DNA from: Nematostella vectensis
Taxonomy: Eukaryota > Cnidaria > Anthozoa > Actiniaria > Edwardsiidae
DNA length: 64,000 nucleotides
Assembly: GCF_932526225.1 (NCBI RefSeq)
Contig: NC_064040.1
Span: 1,548,501-1,612,500 of the forward strand
Reading direction: 5' to 3'
The notes under the pieces were generated by a model. The model saw only the letters and a list, made by a program, of their open reading frames with translations. It did not search any database and was not told where the DNA came from. Below, in pieces: positions 48,236 to 61,291 of this stretch (position 1 is its first letter; the number at the start of each line of letters is the position of its first letter). A program made the position numbers and the translations under genes.

Positions 48236-50699
48236 AAAAGGTGCCAAGGAAGGGAGACACCGAAATAGAAAATGATAACAAGAAGCCAGCTCTAGTTACA
48301 TGTGATCAGAAAGTGCCAGAAATGACTAGCAGCACAAGGAACGACGCATACGCACTTGATAACCTCATGGACCAAGCTTTGTCTGCAAGTGATCAAGACG
48401 AACCTGATTTCATTGCAGTCAGTGTCTTCGCTCCGGATGTACACGTGGCACCAGTTCAACCTAGTCAGGCAGCCTTGAGAGATCAGCGATGACGTTGAAG
48501 CACTTGATCAGCAAACAGGGCCAGCTATGCCCGTACGGGATCAGGAAGCTCCAAACCCAAATCAGACCATCGACGTTAAGCAAGAACGTGACAAGGAGGT
48601 GTTAAAAGAGGACGAGATCAGTGGAACAAGTGATCAGCATGCGCAAGTTATTACCGTTGATGGATGTGATCGGCTCTCCAAGGCTGTCAAGATTTGCGCA
48701 GTCGTGGCTGGGGCCGGGGCCGGTGCGCACCCACTGTATCGCTACCTCCGAAAGTAACATTTTATTTTTCTTATTCTGTTAGTATGGCGGATCAGAAGCG
48801 AGAAGTTTCCCTTATTGTTAAGGATAATTAAAGTTCATATCTTGGGTTGGGAAGGAAACAGTGACTAATTTATAGTTGGTAATATTGAGGATATGTTAGA
48901 ACCTTACAGGGTTTGGATGTTACGGACTAATGTCGTGTAGTGATAGGCAACAAATGTGTTAATCAAACAATAGCATGTGGATGCTGGTAAGGTCTTGAAG
49001 ATGTTAAGTTGATCTTCTGTTGGTCTATGTTTTTCGAGATGGTTGTCAAATTGGTTGTATATTCTTTGTTGTTTTGTTGTCTGTTTGTTTGTTATTAGTT
49101 TGGTACGGTAGTGTTTTGTGTTTTTTTTTTTTTGCTTGGCGATGTGTTTGCAAGTAGTTTGGTAGTATTTTCAGAGGGGTTGTTAGTCGGCTCATTCAAA
49201 CTAGAAGATTGAGAAAGTTGTATTGGTTTGTTTGATGTGTTGGCTTAAGGTAGTGTTTTGCTAACTCTAGCTGTTTTATTTAGGTCAGTAGTTATAGTCC
49301 AAATATTGTTAGCTCGATTGCTTGGTTTGAAATTGTGGGAAATGGAATGCTTGACCTCTAAATATTTGTACTATTCAGGGATGTTGTAATTAAGAATGTA
49401 ACATCTGTTAACCACGTAGTGCGATTTCAAGCGAGGCATATGTCCATTTTATATACTTTAGTGAGTCTTCTTCATTGGGCGATGCAGGCCTTACATTCAA
49501 GACCTAGGAGTGTACGTCGCTAGTTGCTTGGAATGTTGTACGCGTTCGCTGGTAATATTGTTGGATGGTCCAAGGGCTAAGATATCGTTTTTGTTTAGGT
49601 GTTTGTGGGCTTGTCGTTAGGGCTTGCTTGGTTGTGCAAAATGTATGTCGGGTGTCGTAAGGTAAGACTGGTTGTTGGTTATAAAGTTTTTTGGCGAGTA
49701 CATGTAGATGTTTATGATGTGGAATGAAGAGTGAGAAAAGGCAGAAAGGGAAAGTAGTAAGCGTGTGTTTCGTTGTTGTTGTATTTGTTAGGATGCCTGG
49801 TTTTAAATTTGCAAGAATAGTTTTTTGAGATTGTTGATTATTTTATTGTTGGGTAGATGGCGTCAAATGATGATAACAGCTGTGTTTAATGGAAGTTAAT
49901 TCGTTTCGAGCGAGCTTGATGGATGTAGGTAGTATATAAAAAGAATGCTTCGAGCTTATGACTTCAAGGTTATTTCTTCGAGTCTTTGAGTAGTGGGAGA
50001 TCGATGCAGAAAGAGTGTTTTGAGGATTTAGATCCATTGCTTGCTCGTTAGAAGTGGATTGACAGAAAGCAGAAAGATTGTTATTGGGAAGTTTCGTGTC
50101 CAGTCAAGTTTTAAAGATGGTTGTAAACAGAAAGTATAGCAAAGCTTGTCAAGAAAATGAATTTATCGAGTGGATAAAGGTTTAGGTCGTATTCCAGCGA
50201 GGTTTATTATCTTGCTGCTCGGATTGACTTTCAGAAGGGAAACTTCGGACTTCTGTAATGCCGATGAACCGTCATAGCACCGACTTATTTTACACTTTTT
50301 TAAGTGAACATCTAGTTAATTCTGTTAATACTTTTTTACCTTTACGCCACCACTTAACCTTTGATTCTCGAGATTCAAATTAAAATGTCATGAAAATAGA
50401 ATTTCAGTGTTTAAAATAAAGTGATGATAAACGTAATTTTTATAACTCAATTTTCTTATCATACTCAGGTATCATATAGAAAAAGGGAAGTATTTGAATG
50501 TCCTTCAATACGAAATAGGGTGGAATTCTCACCATGTACCCCCCCCCTCCCCCCTTCCTAGGTACACGCTTTGTATGGAATTTCTGTAAATCACACAATA
50601 GGATGGGGTTATTACGTTGTTACTAAAACTAAGTATAAACGAGCTAGAAAAAGCCAGAACGACCTCGAAATTGCTCGCACACAGTCATGCGTTGTGTGA

Positions 50700-51190
50700 A
50701 GGGTTATCGAATACTCGCGTACGACTTGCACTTAGAAACCACGTGACTTTTTGTGGAGGAAACTCGCCAATGAAGACAAAACTGGCGACGAAAAATTAAA
50801 TACTTCAAAGAAAATAAGCCCTTTCTGGCTGATTCGTAAGCGCGGAATAAGCTGCTTTTTGTTGTTTTGGCGCCAAAAGCCAGAGCGCGCGAGTTAACCA
50901 CACAACATGTCACGTGATCCCATTCGCATCGTATCTCTCAATAGGGGACTTGGCTAGGAGATCACGTGACTTTTTGGGTGGCAAACTTGAGCGCAGGTTT
51001 TTACGGTAAAATAACGAAACAAAAAGCAATTTTTTTCAGCGCTTACCAATCTGTCAGAAAGTTTCTTTGCCAGAAAGGGCTTATTTCCATTGAAAGGTTC
51101 TATATTTTCTTCCTTGTCTGGCATGAAGGCCGCAGCCATTTCTGGGGTTTATTTTGGCTTGAATTTGCCATGCAAAAAGTCACGTGACTT
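50700..51190. repeat. Inverted pair of the CACGTGACTTTTT repeat family
   Basis: Copy one (reverse, about 50740-50915) and copy two (forward, about 50960-51190) share ATCACGTGAC, AACAAAAAGCA, GCGCTTAC and GCCAGAAAGGGCTTAT. Further copies: 45136-45280 and a fragment at 22040-22100. Confidence 0.7.
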
Positions 51191-51355
51191 CTTAGCGCAA
51201 GCCCCCTATTGTCTTATTCAAATAATCTCGCAAGCTGTCACAGGGTACCCATCAAAGCACACAGGATCTATGAATCGCATGCTCGGCCCAAAAAAAAACA
51301 GGTTTGCCACAGGATGCCCGCCACACAGCACAAGATCAGTTTAATCGCCAGGCTC

Positions 51356-52036
51356 GGTTTCCAGCCGTGGTGGTTTCGGTACGCCCGTGATCCTCTCCCA
51401 TTCCACGGCTGTGCGCAGGGTACGAGGCTTTGTCTGGATCAGCCAATCAGAAACTTACCACTCGAAAGTCCGTCGGTAAATACCTTAACATAATTATCAC
51501 AACAAGAGATCCAAATGGCAGGTCGAGTGCTTCACATCTATCTGCTCGAGGTTTTCAAAACTCAATGAAGGCACAAAAAGAATGTTTTATTTCTTTTATG
51601 AAATTATTTCTAATCCTACGCAAACGCAAAAGACAAAAAAACTTCACACCAGCGCGCGCTCATGGCGTCATTCTAGTGCACGTCAGCGCGCGCGCAGAAA
51701 ACAGTTTCCAGGCAAATTCCAGGCAATATTTACTTCATAGTTTGGTGGTTCAAACTATGAAGTTTGAACTTATTTTGCAATTTCCTATTTACCTGGGACA
51801 AATTTTTCTCCCGAAGAATATTGTTTTTCTGTAACAATCACTTTTTTTTTTTGCGCCATAAACAAACATACGCGCGCGCGCCTCTAAATTGGCGGGAACG
51901 TTGGGAAACCCCCGGTTAGTCCACACATCACGCATAATTATCTCAGTTACAATGTGACGTCACGGACATGGTGCCTCGACCGTGCGCCAAGCCGTCAGTT
52001 GAGAAGCAGAGCGCGACGAAACCACGGCTGGAAACC
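51356..52036. mobile_element. Inverted-repeat element inserted in an 81-bp tandem array
   Basis: 16-bp perfect ends GGTTTCCAGCCGTGGT and ACCACGGCTGGAAACC. The sequence outside both ends (ATCGCATGCTCGGCCC) belongs to the tandem repeat. The interior open frame (51430-51834) has no recognised domain. Confidence 0.65.
51732..51763. other. Perfect 13-bp stem hairpin
   Basis: ACTTCATAGTTTG and CAAACTATGAAGT around loop GTGGTT, inside the element at 51356-52036. Confidence 0.85.
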
Positions 52037-52340
52037 TATTTAATCGCATGCTCGGCCCAAAAACCAGGTGTACCACAGGATACCCGTCACAGCCACGAGC
52101 CCCTGCCACAGCGCAAGATCAGTTAGATCGTATGCTCTACAAGGACCAGGTGTACCACAGGATACCCGTCACAGCCATGAGCCCCTGCCACAGCGCAAGA
52201 TCAGCTAGATCGTATGCTCGACAAGGACCAGGTGTACCACAGGATACCCGTCACAGCCATGAGCCCCTGCCACAGCGCAAGATCAGTTAGATCGTATGCT
52301 CGACAAGGACCAGGTGTGCCACAGGGTACCCGCCACAAGG
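52037..52340. repeat. 81-bp tandem repeat
   Basis: About 3.7 units containing ACCAGGTGTACCACAGGATA, CCCGTCACAGCCATGAGCCC and GATCAGTTAGATCGTATGCT. A diverged unit lies at 51240-51355. Confidence 0.9.
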
Positions 52341-52534
52341 GCGTATAAAGGATTTCTAAGGAGGCCATCATCCCGAAGGACAATTATAAAACCTTTTCTA
52401 TTTGGTATCTCAAAATTACCGAAGGTTAACTGGCTGAGCCAGAAAATTACTAGGACGTGTACTTCTTGATTTATATTTCATTTTATTTGTGACAACATTC
52501 TAAATTCATTTTGTTTCATTTTTCATTTTTCATT

Positions 52535-52692
52535 ATGGCTTATTTTGACATAAGAACCAAAATGCCTTCTGACTTGAGTGGGCGAGCGGTATCCTTCTAA
52601 TACATTTTTCATTTATAAAGTGATTATGACTTATTTTGACATAAGAACCAAAATGCCTTTTGACTTGAGTGGGCGAGCGGTATCCTTCTAAG
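52535..52692. repeat. About 90-bp direct duplication
   Basis: Two copies of GACTTATTTTGACATAAGAA...GGGCGAGCGGTATCCTTCTA. Confidence 0.85.
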
Positions 52693-53140
52693 CGGTCCGC
52701 TAAGATATCCTTTTCACGCTGGAAAGAATTTTGTTTTTAGAAAGACATTTTAGTAATCGAATACAAATGAGTTCTTGAGATTTCCGTTTTATTTTAAAAG
52801 CAAGCAAACATTCTCTTTTTTCACGTTTTATATGTTTGTCACTGCACAGTTGGTGCTTACATTGGCTCTATATGCATACACCGCACAGATATACATTTTC
52901 AAGAATAATATGCCCAGAATCATTAATCACACGAATCATTATGCCCACACATTTTTTATTGTTGTGAGGGCGGGGGCATGAACGAGCACGTAGCTGATAT
53001 ATTGGTGCTTTCTTAATGAAATTATCTACATAAAAAGAACACTGGATAAAGAGCTTCATTCGCTGCGTGAGCAGGGGAACTAGATTGTTAGTGTTGTATA
53101 AGGCGGCAAGAGATCACAACACTTAAGAATGATCGTACCG

Positions 53141-56100
53141 GCGAACGTTACAAATTGTAAACAATTTGTCACGCAAGTGAATGGGCGAACGTCACACCTT
53201 GTACACTATTTGTCACGCAAGTGAGTGGGCAAATGTCACAACTTGTACACTATTTGTCACGTAAGTGACTGGGCAAACGTCACAACTTGTACACTATTTG
53301 TCACGCAAGTGACTGGGCAAATGTCACACCTTGTACACTATTTGTCACGCAAGTGAGTGGGCAAATGTCACACCTTGTACATTATTTGTCACGTAAGTGA
53401 GTGGGCAAATGTCACAACTTGTACACTATTTGTCACGCAAGTGAGTGGGCAAATGTCACAACTTGTACACTATTTGTCACGCAAGTGAGTGGGCAAATGT
53501 CATAACTTGTACATTATTTGTCACGCAAGTGAGTGGGCAAATGTCACAGCTTGTACACTATTTGTCACGCAAGTGAGTGGGCAAATGTCACAACTTGTAC
53601 ACTATTTGCCACGCAAGTGAGTGGGCGAACGTCACACCTTGTACACTATTTGTCACACAAGTGAATGGGCGAACGTCACAACTTGTACACTATTTGTCAC
53701 GCAAGTGAGTGGGCAAATGTCACACCTTGTACATTATTTGTCACGCAAGTGACTGGGCAAATGTCACACCTTGTACACTATTTGTCACACAAGTGACTGG
53801 GCGAACGTCACACCTTGTACACTATTTGCCACGCAAGTGAGTGGGCAAATGTCACACCTTGTACACTATTTGTCACGCAAGTGAGTGGGCAAATGTCACA
53901 CCTTGTACACTATTTGTCACGCAAGTGAGTGGGCAAATGTCACACCTTGTACACTATTTGCCACGCAAGTGAGTGGGCAAACGTCACAACTTGTACACTT
54001 TTTGTCACGTAAGTGAGTGGGCAAACGTCACACCTTGTACACTATTTGTCACGCAAGTGAGTGGGCAAACGTCACAACTTGTTCACTATTTGTCACGCAA
54101 GTGAGTGGGCAAACGTCACAACTTGTACACTATTTGTCACGCAAGTGAGTGGGCAAATGTCACACCTTGTACACTATTTGTCACGTAAGTGAGTGGGCAA
54201 ATGTCATCACTTGTACACTATTTGTCACGTAAGTGAATGGGCGAACGTCACAACTTGTACACTATTTGTCACGCAAGTGAGTGGGCAAATGTCACACCTT
54301 GTACACTATTTGTCGCGCAAGTGAGTGGGCAAATGTCACAACTTGTACACTATTTGTCACGCAAGTGACTGGACAAACATTACACCTTGTACACTATTTG
54401 TCACGCAAGTGAGTGGGCAAATGTCACACCTTGTACACTATTTGTCACGCAAGTGAGTGGGCAAATGTCACACCTTGTACACTATTTGTCACACAAGTGA
54501 ATGGGCGAACGTCACAACTTGTACACTATTTGTCACGCAAGTGAGTGGGCAAATGTCACACCTTGTACATTATTTGTCACGCAAGTGACTGGGCAAATGT
54601 CACACCTTGTACACTATTTGTCACACAAGTGACTGGGCGAACGTCACACCTTGTACACTATTTGCCACGCAAGTGAGTGGGCAAATGTCACACCTTGTAC
54701 ATTATTTGTCACGCAAGTGACTGGGCAAATGTCACACCTTGTACACTATTTGTCACGTAAGTGAGTGGGCAAATGTTATCACTTGTACACTATTTGTCAC
54801 GTAAGTGAATGGGCAAATGTCACAACTTGTACACTATTTGCCACGCAAGTGAGTGGGCAAATGTCACACCTTGTACATTATTTGTCACGCAAGTGACTGG
54901 GCAAATGTCACACCTTGTACACTATTTGTCACGTAAGTGAGTGGGCGAACGTCACAACTTGTACACTATTTGTCACGCAAGTGAGTGGGCAAATGTCACA
55001 ACTTGTACACTATTTGTCACGTAAGTGAGTGGGCAAATGTCACACCTTGTACACTATTTGTCACGCAAGTGACTGGGCAAATGTCACACCTTGTACACTA
55101 TTTGTCACGCAAGTGACTGGGCAAATGTCACACCTTGTACACTATTTGTCACACAAGTGACTGGGCGAACGTCAGACCTTGTACACTATTTGCCACGCAA
55201 GTGAGTGGGCAAATGTCACACCTTGTACACTATTTGTCACGCAAGTGACTGGGCAAATGTCACACCTTGTACACTATTTGTCACGCAAGTGAGTGGGCAA
55301 ATGTCACAACTTGTACACTATTTGTCGCGCAAGTGACTGGGCAAATGTCACACCTTGTACATTATTTGTCACGCAAGTGACTGGGCAAATGTCACACCTT
55401 GTACACTATTTGTCACACAAGTGAGTGGGCGAACGTTACAACTTGTACACTATTTGTCACGCAAGTGAGTGGGCAAATGTCACACCTTGTACACTATTTG
55501 TCGCGCAAGTGAGTGGGCGAACGTTACAACTTGTACACTATTTGTCACGCAAGTGAGTGGGCAAATGTCACACCTTGTACACTATTTGTCACGCAAGTGA
55601 GTGGGCAAATGTCACACCTTGTACATTATTTGTCACGCAAGTGAGTAGGCAAATGTCACACCTTGTACACTATTTGTCACGCAAGTGAGTGGGCAAATGT
55701 CCCACCTTGTACACTATTTGTCACGCAAGTGAGTAGGCAAATGTCACACCTTGTACACTATTTGTCACGCAAGAGAGTGGGCGAACGTCACACCATGTAC
55801 ACAATTTGTCACGCAAGTGAATGGGCAAATGTCACAACTTGTACACTATTTGTCACGCAAGTGAATGGGCGAACGTCACAACTTGTACACTATTTGTCAC
55901 GCAAGTGAGTGGGCAAACGTCACAACTTGAACATTATTTGTCACGCAAGTGAGTGGGCAAGTGTCACAGCTTGTACACTATTTGTCGCGCAAGTGAGTGG
56001 GCAAACGTCACAACTTGTACACTTTTTGTCACGCAAGTGAGTGGGCAAAGGTCATAACTTGTACATTATTTGTCACGCAAGTGAATGGGCAAATGTCACA

Positions 56101-59100
56101 ACTTGTACACTATTTGTCACGCAAGTGAGTGGGCAAATGTCACACCTTGTACACTATTTGTCACACAAGTGAATGGGCGAACGTCACAACTTGTACACTA
56201 TTTGTCACGCAAGTGAGTGGGCAAATGTCACACCTTGTACATTATTTGTCACGCAAGTGACTGGGCAAATGTCACACCTTGTACACTATTTGTCACACAA
56301 GTGACTGGGCGAACGTCACACCTTGTACACTATTTGCCACGCAAGTGAGTGGGCAAATGTCACACCTTGTACATTATTTGTCACGCAAGTGACTGGGCAA
56401 ATGTCACACCTTGTACACTATTTGTCACGTAAGTGAGTGGGCAAATGTTATCACTTGTACACTATTTGTCACGTAAGTGAATGGGCAAATGTCACAACTT
56501 GTACACTATTTGCCACGCAAGTGAGTGGGCAAATGTCACACCTTGTACATTATTTGTCACGCAAGTGACTGGGCAAATGTCACACCTTGTACACTATTTG
56601 TCACGTAAGTGAGTGGGCGAACGTCACAACTTGTACACTATTTGTCACGCAAGTGAGTGGGCAAATGTCACAACTTGTACACTATTTGTCACGTAAGTGA
56701 GTGGGCAAATGTCACACCTTGTACACTATTTGTCACGCAAGTGACTGGGCAAATGTCACACCTTGTACACTATTTGTCACGCAAGTGACTGGGCAAATGT
56801 CACACCTTGTACACTATTTGTCACACAAGTGACTGGGCGAACGTCAGACCTTGTACACTATTTGCCACGCAAGTGAGTGGGCAAATGTCACACCTTGTAC
56901 ACTATTTGTCACGCAAGTGACTGGGCAAATGTCACACCTTGTACACTATTTGTCACGCAAGTGACTGGGCAAATGTCACACCTTGTACACTATTTGTCAC
57001 GCAAGTGACTGGGCAAATGTCACACCTTGTACACTATTTGTCACACAAGTGAGTGGGCGAACGTTACAACTTGTACACTATTTGTCACGCAAGTGAGTGG
57101 GCAAATGTCACACCTTGTACACTATTTGTCGCGCAAGTGAGTGGGCGAACGTTACAACTTGTACACTATTTGTCACGCAAGTGAGTGGGCAAATGTCACA
57201 CCTTGTACACTATTTGTCACGCAAGTGAGTGGGCAAATGTCACACCTTGTACATTATTTGTCACGCAAGTGAGTAGGCAAATGTCACACCTTGTACACTA
57301 TTTGTCACGCAAGTGAGTGGGCAAATGTCCCACCTTGTACACTATTTGTCACGCAAGTGAGTAGGCAAATGTCACACCTTGTACACTATTTGTCACGCAA
57401 GAGAGTGGGCGAACGTCACACCATGTACACAATTTGTCACGCAAGTGAATGGGCAAATGTCACAACTTGTACACTATTTGTCACGCAAGTGAATGGGCGA
57501 ACGTCACAACTTGTACACTATTTGTCACGCAAGTGAGTGGGCAAACGTCACAACTTGAACATTATTTGTCACGCAAGTGAGTGGGCAAGTGTCACAGCTT
57601 GTACACTATTTGTCGCGCAAGTGAGTGGGCAAACGTCACAACTTGTACACTTTTTGTCACGCAAGTGAGTGGGCAAAGGTCATAACTTGTACATTATTTG
57701 TCACGCAAGTGAATGGGCAAATGTCACAACTTGTACACTATTTGTCACGCAAGTGAGTGGGCAAATGTCACACCTTGTACACTATTTGTCACACAAGTGA
57801 ATGGGCGAACGTCACAACTTGTACACTATTTGTCACGCAAGTGAGTGGGCAAATGTCACACCTTGTACATTATTTGTCACGCAAGTGACTGGGCAAATGT
57901 CACACCTTGTACACTATTTGTCACACAAGTGACTGGGCGAACGTCACACCTTGTACACTATTTGCCACGCAAGTGAGTGGGCAAATGTCACACCTTGTAC
58001 ATTATTTGTCACGCAAGTGACTGGGCAAATGTCACACCTTGTACACTATTTGTCACGTAAGTGAGTGGGCAAATGTTATCACTTGTACACTATTTGTCAC
58101 GTAAGTGAATGGGCAAATGTCACAACTTGTACACTATTTGCCACGCAAGTGAGTGGGCAAATGTCACACCTTGTACATTATTTGTCACGCAAGTGACTGG
58201 GCAAATGTCACACCTTGTACACTATTTGTCACGTAAGTGAGTGGGCGAACGTCACAACTTGTACACTATTTGTCACGCAAGTGAGTGGGCAAATGTCACA
58301 ACTTGTACACTATTTGTCACGTAAGTGAGTGGGCAAATGTCACACCTTGTACACTATTTGTCACGCAAGTGACTGGGCAAATGTCACACCTTGTACACCA
58401 TTTGTCACGCAAGTGACTGGGCAAATGTCACACCTTGTACACTATTTGTCACACAAGTGACTGGGCGAACGTCAGACCTTGTACACTATTTGCCACGCAA
58501 GTGAGTGGGCAAATGTCACACCTTGTACACTATTTGTCACGCAAGTGACTGGGCAAATGTCACACCTTGTACACTATTTGTCACGCAAGTGAGTGGGCAA
58601 ATGTCACAACTTGTACACTATTTGTCGCGCAAGTGACTGGGCAAATGTCACACCTTGTACATTATTTGTCACGCAAGTGACTGGGCAAATGTCACACCTT
58701 GTACACTATTTGTCACACAAGTGAGTGGGCGAACGTTACAACTTGTACACTATTTGTCACGCAAGTGAGTGGGCAAATGTCACACCTTGTACACTATTTG
58801 TCGCGCAAGTGAGTGGGCGAACGTTACAACTTGTACACTATTTGTCACGCAAGTGAGTGGGCAAATGTCACACCTTGTACACTATTTGTCACGCAAGTGA
58901 GTGGGCAAATGTCACACCTTGTACATTATTTGTCACGCAAGTGAGTAGGCAAATGTCACACCTTGTACACTATTTGTCACGCAAGTGAGTGGGCAAATGT
59001 CCCACCTTGTACACTATTTGTCACGCAAGTGAGTAGGCAAATGTCACACCTTGTACACTATTTGTCACGCAAGAGAGTGGGCGAACGTCACACCATGTAC

Positions 59101-61291
59101 ACAATTTGTCACGCAAGTGAATGGGCAAATGTCACAACTTGTACACTATTTGTCACGCAAGTGAATGGGCGAACGTCACAACTTGTACACTATTTGTCAC
59201 GCAAGTGACTGGGCAAATGTCACACCTTGTACACTATTTGTCACGCAAGAGACTGGGCGAACGTCACAACTTGTACACTATTTGTCACGCAAGTGAGTGG
59301 GCAAATGTCATCACTTGTACACTATTTGTCACGTAAGTGAGTGAGCAAACGTTACAACTTGTACATTATTTGTCCCGCAAGTGAGTGGGAGAACGTCATA
59401 ACTTGTACATTATTTGTCACGCAAGTGAATGGGCAAATGTCACAACTTGTACATTATTTGTCACGCAAGTGAGTGGGCAAATGTCATAACTTGTACACTA
59501 TTTGTCACGCAAGTGAGTGGGCGAACGTCATAACTTGTACACTATTTGTCACGCAAGTGAGTGGGCAAATGTCACAACTTGTACACTATTTGCCACGCAA
59601 GTGAGTGGGCGAACGTTACAACTTGTACACTATTTGTCACGCAAGTGAGTGGGCAAATGTCACACCTTTTACACTATTTGTCACACAAGTGAGTGGGCGA
59701 ACGTTACAACTTGTACACTATTTGTCACGCAAGTGAGTGGGCAAATGTCACACCTTTTACACTATTTGTCACACAAGTGAGTGGGCGAACGTTACAACTT
59801 GTACACTATTTGTCACGCAAGTGAGTGGGCAAATGTCACACCTTGTACACTATTTGTCGCGCAAGTGAGTGGGCGAACGTTACAACTTGTACACTATTTG
59901 TCACGCAAGTGAGTGGGCAAATGTCACACCTTGTACACTATTTGTCACACAAGTGAGTGGGCAAATGTCACACCTTGTACATTATTTGTCACGCAAGTGA
60001 GTAGGCAAATGTCACACCTTGTACACTATTTGTCACGCAAGTGAGTGGGCAAATGTCCCACCTTGTACACTATTTGTCACGCAAGTGAGTGGGCAAATGT
60101 CACACCTTGTACACTATTTGTCACGCAAGAGAGTGGGCGAACGTCACACCTTGTACACAATTTATCACGCAAGTGAGTGGGCAAATGTCACACCTTGTAC
60201 ATTATTTGTCACGCAAGTGACTGGGCAAATGTCACACCTTGTACACTATTTGTCACACAAGTGACTGGGCGAACGTCAGACCTTGTACACTATTTGCCAC
60301 GCAAGTGAGTGGGCAAATGTCACACCTTGTACACTATTTGTCACGCAAGTGACTGGGCAAATGTCACACCTTGTACACTATTTGTCACGCAAGTGAGTGG
60401 GCAAATGTCACAACTTGTACACTATTTGTCACGCAAGAGAGTCGGCGAACGTCACACCTTGTACACTATTTGTCACGCAAGTGAGTGGGCGAACGTTACA
60501 ACTTGTTCACTATTTGTCACGCAAGTGAGTGGGCAAATGTCACACCTTGTACACTATTTGTCACGCAAGTGAGTGGGCAAACGTCACAACTTGTACACTA
60601 TTTGTCACGCAAGTGAGTGGGCAAACGTCACAACTTGTACACTTTTTGTCACGCAAGTGAGTGGGCAAAGGTCACACCTTGTACACTATTTGTCACGCAA
60701 GTGAGTGGGCAAACGTCACAACTTGTACACTATTTGTCACGCAAGTGAGGGGGCAAACGTCACAACTTGTACACTATTTGTCACGCAAGTGAGTGGGCAA
60801 ATGTCACACCTTGTACACTATTTGTCACGCAAGTGAGTGGGCAAACGTCACAACTTGTACACTATTTGTCACGCAAGTGAGTGGGCAAACGTCACAACTT
60901 GTACACTATTTGTCACGCAAGAGAGTGGGCGAACGTCCAACTTGAACACTATTTGTCACGCAAGTGAGTAGGCAAATGTCACAGCTTGTACACTATTTGT
61001 CGCGCAAGTGAGTGGGCAAATGTCACACCTTGTACACTATTTGTCACGCAAGTGAGTGGGCAAACGTCACAACTTGAACATTATTTGTCACGCAAGTGAG
61101 TGGGCAAGTGTCACAGCTTGTACACTATTTGTCGCGCAAGTGAGTGGGCAAATGTCACACCTTGTACACTATTTGTCACGCAAGTGAGTGGGCAAATGCC
61201 ACACCTTGTACACTATTTGTCACGCAAGTGAGTGGGCAAATGTCACACCTTGTACACTATTTGTCACGCAAGTGAGTAGGCGAACGTCACA
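53141..61291. repeat. 44-bp satellite with higher-order structure, about 185 copies
   Basis: Consensus GTCACGCAAGTGAGTGGGCA plus AATGTCACACCTTGTACACTATTT. Variants alternate AATGTCAC/GAACGTCAC/AACGTCAC, ACC/AAC and CACGC/CACGT/CACAC. A block starting near 54470 recurs near 56140 and 57770 almost unchanged (periods 1672 and 1628 bp, 38 and 37 units). Short open frames such as 55663-55908 recur identically and are satellite, not genes. Confidence 0.97.

Larger units (their letters stand above)
45375..48757 (+). pseudogene. Repeat-rich protein gene with three frame breaks and one stop
   Basis: Exon one starts after TTTTTTTTAG at 45375 and ends at CTCAG|GTGAGC (46706, phase 1). Exon two starts after TCTCTTCTAG at 47520 and continues in matching phase (Gly completed across the junction), giving VVEAAENTKLVQYVCDIINS. 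Four breaks interrupt the frame: one extra G in GGGG near 45751, AAG to TAG at 46400-46402 in the repeat, one missing G near 47687, and a shift near 48480. Read through, the protein is acidic at the start, then has about 20 ten-residue repeats (SSDTPRSKVL), a helical segment, five 29-residue repeats, and a C-terminal hydrophobic patch (VKICAVVAGAGAGA). A possible earlier exon is 44893-45007, but its phase does not fit. AATTAAA at 48826 may be the poly(A) signal. Family unknown. Confidence 0.5.
48833..53140. other. Intergenic, repeats only
   Basis: 48840-50280 is GT-rich unique sequence without a supportable gene. 50540-50560 is a C-run. The rest holds the inverted CACGTGAC repeat pair, an 81-bp tandem repeat split by an inverted-repeat element, and a 90-bp direct duplication at 52535-52690. 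Confidence 0.4.

Noticed and set aside
55663-60572. Several 71-87 codon frames reading YTICHASEWAN-like repeats
   Set aside because: Satellite monomers in frame by period; identical copies follow the higher-order repeat.
53141-61291. CRISPR-like array of regularly spaced repeats
   Set aside because: The units are contiguous 44-bp monomers without unique spacers, in an animal genome.
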